From NCBI GenBank assembly GCA_036346205.1, contig JARFJB010002198.1:1235001-1299000 (forward strand): a stretch of DNA of 64,000 nt. Direction: 5' to 3'. The first letter of the stretch is position 1, and the number at the start of each line of letters is the position of its first letter. Below are positions 12,226 to 23,600 of the stretch, piece after piece. The position numbers and the translations under genes are program-made. Source of the stretch: Vesta saturnalis (lineage: Eukaryota; Arthropoda; Insecta; Coleoptera; Lampyridae). A model generated the notes under the pieces. That model did no database searches and was not told the origin of the DNA. It saw only the letters and a program-made list of their open reading frames with translations.

Positions 12226-12620
12226 CACTAGAACTACGGATGCGGTCGGAAAAGTAAAAGGCAAAGGCCACGTATTTCATTCCCTCCCCAAGGGAGAGGG
12301 CGGGGTGCTCGAGCTTTCCAAGCTCCTTCTGCCACAATCATGGATTCCCAGCATACATACATTACGTATATATACATGGTGGGATTAAGGATGGGTGTGG
12401 TCAGGATAGGATGGAAGGAACGAGTCAGGATTCTGAGAGGATACTACCCCAGAATTTTCCTAAGTAGCCGCACATGGTGTGCATATACGCAGTGACCATG
12501 CCGCTACATATGTATGAGGAAAACCCCCTGAAAAACCCTCATACAAGGTAGACGGTAACGGGAATCGAACCCATTACCCCGAATGCTAATCAGGTCCTCT
12601 CTCCACTACGCTACTAGCTC
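12226..12620 (-). mobile_element. tRNA-derived SINE-like element
   Basis: On the minus strand, 12620-12551 resembles a tRNA. It has an A-box TAGCGTAGTGG (complement of 12603-12613) and a B-box GGTTCGATTCC (complement of 12561-12571) in a T-arm whose stem pairs (ATGGG/CCCGT). Downstream on the same strand is an unrelated body of about 300 bp. This is the usual architecture of a tRNA-derived SINE: a polymerase III promoter head plus an unrelated body. The 3' boundary is uncertain; 12226 is where a TTAA followed by CACTAGAACTACGG occurs. Confidence 0.55.
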
Positions 12621-15391
12621 GGTGAATGCGATCGAAATAACCGATCTCAATTTTAATTCGCTTCAAACTTTTTTTCTAGTAGATATACTATACCGATCTG
12701 TATCACTTTTGTCACTAGAAAAAGTCACCAGATTTCAAGGTTGGTAACTGCCTGCTTCAATGTCACCGCTTCAAGATCGCGTGGCAGGAAAGGTTGATAA
12801 CACTGTCTCCAGCAAAGTTCATTGACCTGTGTGGTTCAGGTCAATAATAAGGTCGTGGCTTTGCGCAGGATATTTCACACTCCGCAAGGTCGAAGGTTAT
12901 TCAAGAACTTTGAATAACCTTTGACCTTTAAATTGTAATAAAAGGATTATGCTTACGTGGGCTCATACTACCATTCTAAACCACCAGGAAGAGGTAGTTT
13001 TCCTAAGAACCGAATCCGGTTCCGAAAGACAGATAGCCGTTTCCCAAAACAGGGAATATGTTTCGCAACACAGGTAGATGTTTCCCCCCATTCCATGGTC
13101 ACACCTCTGAGAAAAGAACAAAGGCGATCCATTGTTCTGGCCAAGTTAGTCATAATTCCTAAAAATAGATTGTTATCTAGCTACCCCCACCATTTCAGAC
13201 TCAATTCTGAGAAATCAATTTTCAAAAACAAAGGCGATCCATTGTTCAAGCCGACGCTTCAAGGGCTATGCTTACAAATTTCAAGGTCACACCTCTAAGA
13301 AAAGAACAAACACGATCCATTCTCCTGGCCGAGTTAGAGTCATAATTCCTAAAAATAGATTGTTATCTAAATACCCCCACCGTTTCAGGCTCAATTCTGA
13401 GAAATCAATTTTCAAGAACAAGGTGATCTTCAAGCAATTCAACCGACGCTTCAAGGTCATCTAACAAATAAAATATTTTTTATAATACTTTATTGCTTTA
13501 TTACTACTCATCTATATACAACTAAAAAAATTGATTTAGGTCAATATACATATTACGGGATGTTTGATGTACTGTCACTTAACATTTTGTAATACCTTTG
13601 TTGGATCATGCATATTTTATTTTTTATTTGTTTCTCACATTCAATTTCCTTCAACTCATTTTAGTTTAATGTGATCCACGACACATCAGCTTTCCTAACA
13701 GGTATTTTTATCGCTTCATTATAATGTTTACTAGCCATACATTCAGTTTTCCTTAAAGTCTTCATATCAGGATCTGACGTCCGTTTACTTTGAGAAATTG
13801 TTCAGGACTTATTACAAACCTACGTCTCTTAAACTTATATGCCATAACACAAATTAAAATCTTCTAATTATGCGTTCCGTAAACCTAATACGCAAATTTC
13901 AGGGTCAATTATGAGAAATCTAGTTTCAAGGTAAAGGTGATCCGAACTGATCCGACCACATGTAGGGCTATCAAATAGATTGTCAATGGCTAAAATGTAT
14001 TGGTATCAATTTTCAAGGTCATAAGTCCTAGAAACCAACCTACAGGGGTATCCCGATGTATGGCCGGTAAATGTATATAGGAGGATGCTCTTCAAGGTCA
14101 CGTATACTATAGGATCCATTTCTCGTCTTCAAGGCCATTGCGTACACAAATTGCATGTGTATATCCTTCAAGACCACGCATAGTGATCCACTTAGTAATT
14201 TATTAAGAAAAACCCGCAACTGCATCAGGTCAAGGTCACGTACTTTCCCTGCATATTCTTCAAGGTCACACCTCTGAGAAATCAATTTATAAGGACAAAG
14301 GCGATCCATTGTTCAAGCAATTCTGGTCGGGTCAGGGTCATAATTGCTAGAAATTGCCTGCATGGGGTATTCAAATAGACTTCTCAAAGTGTGGGGGATT
14401 CTACTTTTCATGGCCAGGTCACCAAACTGGTTGAGACCATGTGTAGAGAAATGTTCAAGGTTAGATTTAGTCGGATTCCTAATAAAGGTCACGAGCAGGA
14501 TACCAATTCGGCTTTGTCACTAGAAAAGTCACGCTAAATCAATTTTCAAGGTTAAGCCAAACGATAGGTTAAGGTGTCCCTGCTCTTCAAGTAGCGAAGT
14601 AAGCATGGATTTGCGTGGCTGAATACCAAGGTCACCTGTAGTTTCCAGCTACCCCAACCATTTAAATCTCAAGGTCACAATCCTGAGAAATCTAAAAATG
14701 GAATTTTCATGGTCAAAGGTGATAAAATCGAGCTATTCAAGGCTCTTTTATTGGCTCGGTGTCTACTTATCCAGCATCAGGCTCAAAGAAGTCATAGGTT
14801 GATTCTGAACGAATTTATCAAGGTCAGGCTGATTTTGCCCGAGTCAAGACCTTGTGTTAATTCCTAGAAATCTATGGCCACCTGCAGGGTATCCCGATCT
14901 TATTCGATAGTAATACGAGGATCAAATCCTGGCGGGATATTTTCACCAAGCAATTCCTGTCATCGCTTCAAGATCAAAGTTTATTCTTAGAATTGTTATT
15001 GAAGGTGCGAGTGAACCTAGAGGGTAACGTCGTTTCGGCGGGAAATGGTACAAAAAACAATTCTCGACTGAGTTAAGGTCACCAAGAAAATTGTCAAGGC
15101 CACACTGTTCAAGCAATTCTTTTGTATAAGCCTTAGAAGTTATTACAATTCCTAGAAATCAATTTTCAAGGTTGTCTGCGGGCGTATTCTTAGAAATCGA
15201 TTCCCAAGGTTAACCATAGGGGTATTCTTAGAATGGGTCAAGCTCATTGAAGGTGTGAGTGATCCATTGAAGTTTTTCAAGGTAACACCCTTTGACGGGA
15301 AATTTTCAAGGTCGCCAAACAATTCTTAGAATTTAGTCGAGTCAGGGTCATGTGTTTGTGTTGAGATCAGTCGGTTAGTAACTTGTCAAAC

Positions 15392-15544
15392 ATGGAATTA
15401 GCAGGGTTAAACCAAAGCACCTATTGCAAACTCTATAAAAATGTATGTGACCTGGAGATATCGAAAAAATATAAAGTTATTAATGTGACAGTAATTAATA
15501 CGAAGTATGGTGAAGTCGAATTGAAGAATTTAAAACGCTGCTAA
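15392..15544 (+). pseudogene. Small MELAGLNQ-type ORF, left-arm copy, truncated
   Basis: This frame begins MELAGLNQSTYCKLYKN and runs through ISKKYKVINVTVINTKYGE, then departs from its mirror copy. An ~85-bp deletion removes the segment encoding IVLEAEEFKCVLPQRF and fuses the frame to a different ending (VELKNLKRC). It is 50 residues long against 60 in the mirror copy at 20449-20631. The short strand-rich pattern (YKVxxVxVxNTKYGE, then IVLE, then VLPQRF) suggests a compact beta-barrel such as an OB-fold, but that is inference. Function unknown. Confidence 0.45.
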
Positions 15545-15717
15545 ATACAAGGGATATGTTCATGAGTAGTCTGGGTGCAGTCGGAAAATCAGCAAACATG
15601 ATTTAACTAGAACCATTTCATATTTATCGTCGGAATAGGAAAAATGAGCATAATTGACATAATATACAGGGTGTTCGCGTCAAAGGTAGACTTATGCATC
15701 GAATTGCGTGATTCAAT

Positions 15718-16770
15718 TAAAGTACATTCAAGATGTTATAAATGCTAAGTATAATATTAACTCACATAACACTGCATGGAAATATTGTACTATCATCATG
15801 CTTATCTAATCTATAGCATTTACCAAAAAATAAAGTTTTTGTGATCACAATTTAGGGATAAATACCGAACCCTATCCATCTACGTCAAAAATTTTGGAGA
15901 TTAAATTCTTGGGAACAGCAAATAAGCGTTCCCATTGATCAATTCTAACAATGAAATCAGTTCATGGATACAAGAAGAATGATGGGGTTGTTGTCTATGC
16001 TAATATGAAGGTTCTTGTATTGACTAAATTGTTGTTTGTAATAATAAAAAGATTATGCTTACGTGGGCTCATACTACTGTCCTAACGGCCAGGATGAGAT
16101 AGTTTCCCCAAGAACCGGATCCGGTTCCCAAAGACAAATAACCGTTTCCGAAAATAGGAGAGCCGTCACCCAACACAGGTAACCGTTCCCCCCAGAAAAC
16201 AATCCAAATAGCTTATTCATTGTAACAGAAGCTAAATTGAACTAGGCTGTGCAAGGTCAAAATCATTTCTTAGAAATCCAATTATCTTAGAAAACTAAAC
16301 ATAGAATCAGCTAGTGAGAGTTTAAAGTTTATTGCTCCGAAGGGTGTCGTCTTCTTAGATATCCCAATTCGTAGAAATATGAAGGTTGTATCCTAGTGCA
16401 ATTCTTAGAAATCTGAAAGTAGGTCTAGGTACTGATAGGACTAGTTTTTATATTATAGAAAAGGCCGGGTAATCCGCTTAAATCACCTACTTTAGGGGGT
16501 GTTTTTTATGGGTCAAGGTACTGATAGGGGGTAGTTTCTATATTATGGAAAAAGGTGGATAATCCAGATAAATCGCCTACTTTTAGGGGTAAAGGGTAGC
16601 TTTTCCAATAGTTATGGATACTGGAATAAGTCAACAGGGCTTATCATCCAGAAGTACTTTGACAAATTCTGACCCGTGTTCGAGAAAAATAACGTTTTGT
16701 GTTTGATAACGCTGAACTTAGAATGGTAAATTCTGCGCCGCTTTTGAGAAGAATGACTTTTTGTGTTTGG
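15718..16770. repeat. Left-arm-specific insertion containing a copy of the arm's own outer segment
   Basis: The mirror arm is continuous across this point (near 20205), so this ~1 kb is an insertion or was lost from the other arm. At about 16035-16185 it contains a copy of the outer arm block (GATTATGCTTACGTGGGCTC and the following GGATCCGGTTCC). An ~88-bp unit beginning with GGTACTGATAGG is repeated in direct orientation at about 16421-16508 and 16509-16600. No gene was recognised. Confidence 0.55.
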
Positions 16771-16891
16771 AAAAAGCTGGATTAAAATGATTGTTGGAAA
16801 CAATGATTGAGTGTCAAGCTTAGAATGCGAATTTTTAGTATAAAAGTCATCATTGTGTGTGCAAGAATCAGTATACCTTTGATTAGCAGAA

Positions 16892-17068
16892 ATGACGAAA
16901 GTAGTAGCACGTAAGGTAGAAAGAGAAAGTAAAGAAAAGGCAGTAAGTGAGAAGGAGCGAAAGAAGAGATTGGAGACGTTAATAAAGCAAGTAGAAGAAG
17001 TAAAACTCGATTTGGAGGGTTATATACTGAAAAAAAAAATGATGAAGCTGTATATTAGCAATGTGTAA
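16892..17068 (+). CDS. Small Lys/Glu-rich coiled-coil ORF (MTKVV type), left-arm copy
   Basis: This 58-residue frame begins MTKVVARKVERESKEKAVSE. Its middle is a charged, heptad-like helix (KRLETLIKQVEEVKLDLEGY), followed by ILKKK. The mirror copy at 19897-20079 differs at scattered positions and keeps the frame, but ends differently (AMSNEEYVKIVY); this copy loses that end. Composition and periodicity predict an alpha-helical or coiled-coil peptide. Family and function are not recognised. It lies downstream of the MELAGLNQ ORF on the same strand, and is followed by a second copy of that ORF's C-terminal segment (about 17135-17190). Confidence 0.4.
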   Translation: MTKVVARKVERESKEKAVSEKERKKRLETLIKQVEEVKLDLEGYILKKKMMKLYISNV

Positions 17069-17134
17069 TGAGAAATATGTAAAAATAGTGTAGTAAAGTA
17101 GAAGCGTGATAGGTTGAGAAATATGGGGAAGGTA

Positions 17135-17190
17135 TAATGTTGGAAACGGAGGAGTTTAAATGTATATCACCTCAGCTTTTACAAGTCTTT
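17135..17190 (+). pseudogene. Detached duplicate of the MELAGLNQ C-terminal segment (left arm)
   Basis: The sequence encodes MLETEEFKC, then a degenerate PQL ending and a stop. It matches the EAEEFKCVLPQRF tail of the small ORF at 20449-20631. The following DNA (TTTAAAACGCTGCTAA, then GTTCATGAGT) also matches the downstream flank of that ORF. So the tail and 3' flank were duplicated within the arm, with the coiled-coil ORF between the copies. The mirror arm has the same arrangement at about 19800-19860. Confidence 0.5.
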
Positions 17191-18363
17191 TAAAGAAGAA
17201 AATCGAATTTAAAACGCTGCTAAACACAAAGGATGAGTTCATGAGTTTGGGTGCATTCGGAAAAGCAACAAACATAACATTTAATAGTACTCAACCATGC
17301 TTTAACTAGAATCATTTTACAGAACTGTGCAAAGAGTGTCTAAAATGTTGTTATAAGTACCTCACAATTATATGTATTTGGTTTAAGGAACTGTATTGTA
17401 TAATTAAAGAATAAAAACTTTAAGCGTAGTGCTAGTTTTTCGGTAGTATTCTAGCCTCGTGCAGTCAACCCATCAAGGTCAAACGGTGCCTTATTGGCTC
17501 TACATATCTATGTTTGTGCGCGGGAACTTTTTGACAAACGTCTAGTCATTAGTACAGAATACTACCGCCCTAGGGTTTTATCCGATATCAACCTTCTTCC
17601 TCCAGATGAGATACACATTACGTCCTTTAAGCTATCGAAACACTGAACTAGGAATTTGTAATCTCCCATAAGGAAATAGAACTCCTTTACCAAGCTGACG
17701 TACGTTGGAACTTGCTTTAAAGAGGTGAAATTGGATTATATACAGATTTACTAGAAAAGAACAAACAATCACAGAGTTTAATAAATTGCGTTATACATAT
17801 TAGAAAATATAGACTCGTTATCTTTGGCTAGAAGTAAGGAACAATGCATAGATTTAAATTAGATGTACTAAAATATAATGAAAGAATTTTGTGTATTTGT
17901 ATAATGTTTCCGTTGGTTAAATAACATTTATAAAAAAAAATGTAGTTAGCTATTTATTTGTGTAAAAGTACTGTAAATCTAAATGACTCCTAAATTAACA
18001 AAAAATTCCATTTAGTTACAGAATTGTCGATTTTAATGCATATCGCTAGACCCTGAAAGGATTTAATTTACCTGTAAATGAAAGAAACGTGATTGATTTT
18101 CTATCAATAAATGGCGTTTATGCTAACTCTCTAAAAATTATAATGAAAAAATACAATGACTTTACTTTATATAAAGGAGATTTAAATTGATTTTTCGCAA
18201 AGCATGGCCTTTTTGAAAAAATGCATAATTATCGAGATTTAGCCCAAAACCTCAAAAATTGATTAAAATGTGGACGTTTCGCGACCCGAAAAAACGTAAA
18301 TTAGGACTGTACCTAAAATTTCGGCCCTTTTTATTCCAAAATTGACTAGCCTTGGACTTAAAA

Positions 18364-19252
18364 GCTTAATTGTTAAGGTACATTTTTTTTAAATTACATC
18401 ACCGTTAAGAAAGTGAGACTGATTTAAAACAATGAAAACACATTCTAACGCCTAATAATAATAAAAACCATTTATTTAAAATTACATTATCTATATGAAT
18501 GCGAGCTTATTGTATCCCCTTTAAAACAAAAAAAAACGTCTTATAAAGCTTACTAATAATGAAAAGCCATTATTGATATAAAAACAAGTAAATTTCTTTG
18601 TCCAGCGTTCTGCATACATTAAAACCAATAAATCTATAAATAATCGATTTTTTTATTAATTTAGGGGTCATTAAAACATGTTATATAAATGTTATTTAAG
18701 CAGCATTACAATTCTTACGTCTATTTTAAATCTATACATTGTTATCTCTCTGTTCTAACCAATAATTAGACATGTGCAACGAGTCTATATTTTCTAATTG
18801 CAATTATAACACAATTTTATTTCTATAGCTAATCTGTTTAATACTTAATTCTGTTCCCTCAGATAACTATATTGACATTATCCATTCGCATTTTTACAAA
18901 GTGCTAGTTATCATATACAATGTATAGATTTAAAGTAGACATAAAGAAAGCAAACCTTTTATATTACTTTAAATAATGAAAAACCACTATAACGCTTTAC
19001 TAATAAAAGAAATTTTATTTAACATATGCATAAATGCCATTTATTGATATAGAAACAATCACGTTCCTTTGTCTAGAGATCTGCATACATTAAAACTAAT
19101 AAATCTATAACTATATCGATTTTATCATTAAAACATTTTATATAAAAATTTTATTTATTTAATTGACAGAAACATTGGTCGTAGTACATAAAATTTACAT
19201 TGTTTACTCCACTTCTATACTGCAATTTATATAGCTGTCATTGATTGCTATT
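18364..19252. repeat. Loop of the 11-kb palindrome with degenerate direct repeats
   Basis: This ~890-bp AT-rich centre contains a ~130-bp motif: CCATTATTGATAT or CCATTTATTGATAT, then CTGCATACATTAAAAC, then AATCTATAA. It occurs at about 18570-18690 and 19035-19140, again in the right arm at about 19450-19580, and inverted in the left arm at about 17990-18120. No coding capacity was seen. Confidence 0.55.
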
Positions 19253-19896
19253 TTAAGTCCAAGGCTAGTCAATTTCGGAATAAAAAGGGCCGAAATTTTA
19301 AATACAGTCCTAATGATGCATTTATTCAAAAAGGCCATGCTTTGCGAAAAATCATTTTAAATCTCCTTTATACAAAGCAAAGTCATTGTATTTTTTCATC
19401 ATTATAACGCTTCAATAATAAAAGAATTTTTAGAGAGTTAGGATAAACGCCATTTATTGATAGAAAATCAATCACATTTCTTTCATTTACAGGTAAATTA
19501 GATCCTTTCAGGTTCTAGCGATCTGCATTAAAACCGACAAATCTGTAACTAAATCGAATTTTTTGTTAATTTAGGGGACATTTAGATTTACAGTACTTTC
19601 CTTAAACCTAATACATATAATTGTGAGATACTTATAACAACATTTTACACACTCTTTGCACAGTTCTGCAAAATGATTTCAGTTAAAGCATGGTTGGGTA
19701 CTATTAAATGTTATATTTGTTGTTTTTCTGACTGCACCCAAACTACTCATGAACTCATCCTTTGTGTTTAGCAGCGTTTTAAATTCGATTTTCTTCTTTA
19801 AAATACCTGTAAAAGCGCTGAGTTGATATGCATTTAAACTCCTCCGTTTCCAGCATTATACGTTCCCCATACTTCTCAACCTTTCATGGTTCTACC

Positions 19897-20079
19897 TTAG
19901 TACACTATTTTTACATATTCCTCATTACTCATTGCTTTTTTTTTCAGTATATAACACTCCAAATCGAGTATTAATTCTTTCACTTGCTTTATTAACGTCT
20001 CCAATCTCTTTCGCTCCTCCACACTTACTGCTTTTTCTTTACTTTCTCTTTCTATCTTACGTACTACTACTTTCGTCAT
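19897..20079 (-). CDS. Small Lys/Glu-rich coiled-coil ORF (MTKVV type), right-arm copy
   Basis: This 60-residue frame begins MTKVVVRKIERESKEKAVSV. It has a charged helical middle (ERKRLETLIKQVKELILDLE), then CYILKKKAMSNEEYVKIVY. It has the better-preserved C-terminus of the two mirror copies. Length, charge and spacing of Leu/Ile predict a coiled coil that could dimerise. No known family was recognised. Preservation of the frame in both diverged arms hints at past coding constraint; a substitution count would be needed to confirm this. Confidence 0.45.
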   Translation of the reverse strand: MTKVVVRKIERESKEKAVSVEERKRLETLIKQVKELILDLECYILKKKAMSNEEYVKIVY

Positions 20080-20448
20080 TTCTCCTAATCAAAAGTATAC
20101 TGATACTTGCACACACAACGATGACTTTTATACTAAAAATTCGCATTCTAAGCTTGACACTCAATCATGGTTTGCAACACTAATTTTTAATTCAGCTTTT
20201 TTTAATGGAATCACGCAATTCGATACATAAGTTTCCCTTTGAAGCGAACACCCTGTATCTTATGTCAATTATGTTCATTTTTCCTCCGACGATAAATATA
20301 AAATGATTCTAGATAAATCATGTTTACATATGGTTGGGGACACTACATGCTATGTTTGCTGTTTTTCCGACTGCACCCAGACTACTCATGAATACATCCC
20401 TTGTATTAGCAGCGTTTTAAATTCTTCAATTCGATTTTCTCCTTTAAC

Positions 20449-20631
20449 CTACTCGTAAAAGCGCTGAGGTAATACACATTTAAACTCCTCCGCTTCCAAC
20501 ACTATACGTTCACCATACTTCGTATTAATTACTGTCACATTAATAACTTTGTATTTTTTCGATATCTCCAAGTCACGTACATTTTTATAGAGTTTGCAAT
20601 AGGTGCTTTGGTTTAACCCTGCTAATTCCAT
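20449..20631 (-). CDS. Small MELAGLNQ-type ORF, intact right-arm copy
   Basis: The ATG at 20631 opens a 60-residue frame: MELAGLNQSTYCKLYKN, a linker, ISKKYKVINVTVINTKYGE, then IVLEAEEFKCVLPQRFYE and stop. An upstream TTG extends the frame by three residues, but the ATG is the likelier start. The pattern of alternating hydrophobics with NTKYG and a final LPQRF-like motif looks like a small beta-domain, and short proteins of this look recur in arthropod repeats as I remember them. I cannot name the family. It is the intact counterpart of the truncated copy at 15392-15544. Confidence 0.5.
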   Translation of the reverse strand: MELAGLNQSTYCKLYKNVRDLEISKKYKVINVTVINTKYGERIVLEAEEFKCVLPQRFYE

Positions 20632-23600
20632 GTTTGACAAGTTACTAACCGACTGACCTCAACACAAACACGTGACCATGACTCGACTAAATTCTAATAA
20701 TTGTTTGGCGACCTTGAAATTTTCCCGTCAAAAGGGTGTTACCTTGAAAAATTTTAATGGATGACTCACACCTTCAATGAACTTGACCTATTCTAAGAAT
20801 ACCCCTACGGTTAGCCTTGGGAATTTATTTCTAAGAATACGCCTGCAGACAACCTTGAAAATTGATTTCTAGGAATTGTAATCACTTCTAGGACTTATAC
20901 AAAGGAATTGCTTGAACAGTGTGGCCTTGACAATTTTCTTGGTGACCTTGAACACATGACCTTGACTCAGTCGAGAATTATTTGGCGACCATTTCCCGCC
21001 AAAACGACCTTACCCTCTAGGATCACTCGCACCTTCAATGACAATTCTGAGAATAAACTTTGACCTAGAAGTGATGGTAGGGATTGCTTGGTGAAAATTT
21101 CCTACCAGGATTTTATCCTCGTATTACTATCGAATAAGATCGGGATACCCCTGCAGGTGGCCATCGATTTCTAGGAATTAACACATGATCTTGACTCAGG
21201 AAAAATCAGCGTGACCTTGATAAATTCGTTCAGAATCAACCTATGACTTCTTTGAGCCTGATGCTGGATATGCAGACACAGATCCAGTAAAAGAGCCTTG
21301 AATAGCTTGACTTTATCACCTTTGACCATGAAAATTCCATTTTTAGATTTCTCAGGATTGTGACCTTGAGATTTAAATGGTTGGGGTAGCTGGAAACTAC
21401 AGGTGACCTTGGTATTCAGCCACGCAAATCCATGCTTATTTCGCTACTTGAAGAGCACTGATACAGGAACACCTTAACCTATTGTTTGGCTTAACCTTGA
21501 AAATTGATTTATCGTGACTTTTCTAGTGAGAAGGTCGGATTAGTATCCTGCTCGTGACTTTTATTAGGAATGCTACTAAATCTAACCTTGAACATTTCTC
21601 TACACATGGTCTGAACCAGTTTGGTAACCTGGCCCTGAAAAGTAGAATCCCCCACACCTTGAAAACTCTATTTGAATACGCCATGCATGTAATTTCTAGG
21701 AACTATGACCCTGGCCCGACCAGAATTGCTTGAAAAATGGATCGCTTGAGGGTTTTTCTTAATAAATTACTAAGTGGATCACTATACGTGGTCTTAAAAA
21801 TATACGTATGCAATGTGTGTACGCAATCGTCTTGAAAACGAGAAGTGGATCCTATGGCTTGAAGAGCATTCTCCTATATACATTTACCGGTCATATATTG
21901 AGATACCCCTGTAAGTTGGTTTCTAGGACTTATGACCTTGAAAATTGTTACTAACACATTTTAGCCATTGACAATCTATTTGATAGCCCTACATGTGGTC
22001 GGATTAGTTCGGATCACCTTTAACCTTGAAAATAGGAATTGACCCTGAAATTTGCGTATTGGGTTTATGAAACTGTATAATTAAAAGATTTTAATTTGTA
22101 TTTTTGTTTTGTCTTTAAGTTAAGTTTAAGAGACGTAGGTTTGTAATAAGTCTTGAACAATTTCTCAAAGTAAACGGACCTCAGATCCTGATATGAAGAC
22201 TTTAAAGAAAGCTGAATGTATGGCTAGTAAACATTATAATGAAGCGATAAAAATACCTGTTAGGAAAGCTGATGTGTCGTGGATCACATTAAACTAAAAT
22301 GAGTTGAAGGAAATTGAATGTGAGAAACAAATAAAAAATAAAATATGCATGATCCAAATACCTATTAGGAAAGATAATGCGTCGTGGATCACATTAAATG
22401 TTAGGTGACAGTACATCAAATATTCCGTAATATGTATATTGACCTGAATCAATTTTTTTTATTTGTATATAGATGAATATTGTGGTTAATAAATTACAAG
22501 TTTTATAAAAAATATTTTATTTGTTAGATGACCTTGAATTACTTGAACATCGCCTTTGTTCTTGAAAATTGGTTTCTCAGAATTAAGCCTGAAACGGTCG
22601 GGATATCTAGATAACAATATATTTTTAGGACTTATGACTCTTGCTCGGCCAGAACAATGGATCGCCGTGTTCTTTTCTCAGAGGTGTGACCTTGAAATTT
22701 GTAAGCATAGGCCTTGAAGCGTCAGCTTGAACAACGGATCGCCTTTTCTTGAAAATTGATTTCTCAGAATTGAGCCTGAAACGGTGGCGGTAGCTAGATA
22801 ACAATCTATTTTTGGGAATTATAACTAATTCAGCCAGAACAATGGATCGCCTGTGTTGCGAAACAGATCCCTGTTTTGGGAAACGGCTATCTGTCTTTGG
22901 GAACCGGATCCGGTTGTTAGGAAAACTACCGTATCCTGGTGGTTTAGAATAGTAGTATGAGCCCACGCAAGCATAATCCTTTTATTACAATACAAGAACT
23001 TTGAATAACCTTTGACCTTGAGGTGTGTAAAATATCCTGCGCAAAGCCAAGAGCTTATTTTGACCTGAACCACAGAGGTTAGTGAACTTTGCTGGAGACG
23101 TAACCGTGAAATCGATGACCTTGAAAAGGTCGATGAACTTTGACTACTAGCATAGACAATAATCTGTAATACGATACCCCAGCAGGTGACCTTGACAATA
23201 ATTGTAGTAACTAACTTGGCTCAGGCAAGAATTGTTGACCTTGATCCTGAAAAGTAGAATCCCCTATAGCTTGAAAACTATTTAATACCCCTTGACCTCG
23301 AGAACTGTAATTAACACGCATGACCTCGGCCAAATTCTAAGGATTGCCTGGTGCCCTTGAAATTTATGACCTTGAACATTTCCTGACCTTGATAAACGTG
23401 GCCTTGGAAAACCTTGTACTTTTGAGGTGGGCAATGTGATGACCTAGAGGAATATCTGCAAGTAATGTGTACGATAACCTTGACCTTGAAAAATACATTG
23501 ACCTTGATGTGGATAATTTGAATGTGGGCGTGAATGACCTTGACCTTGAAAGCCAGTCTTATAACTTTTTTAGTTACTTAAATGGCCTTGACCTTGAGGA

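Larger units (their letters stand above)
12676..18363 (+). repeat. Left arm of the 11-kb palindrome
   Basis: This arm is rich in TCAAGGTCA: about eight exact copies were seen between 13270 and 14830, plus many one-mismatch copies. It carries the + strand small ORFs at 15392 and 16892. The segment just before 15600 (a TTTAAAACGCTGCTAA block followed by a GTTCATGAGT block) is repeated at about 17200-17300, so the arm also has internal direct repetition. The open frame at 12957-13298 lies in repeated GGTTCC/AAACAGGG sequence and is not considered a gene. Confidence 0.75.

Noticed and set aside
12957..13298. Open frame beginning MGSYYHSKPPGRGSF and its mirror at 22625-22966
   Set aside because: Both lie in the palindrome's repetitive DNA (GGTTCC and AAACAGGG motifs); the frames differ at indels between arms, and no protein resemblance was seen.
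15660..15690. ACAGGGTGTTCGCGT resembling a mariner terminus
   Set aside because: It is mirrored in the other palindrome arm as internal arm sequence, with no sign of a separate insertion.
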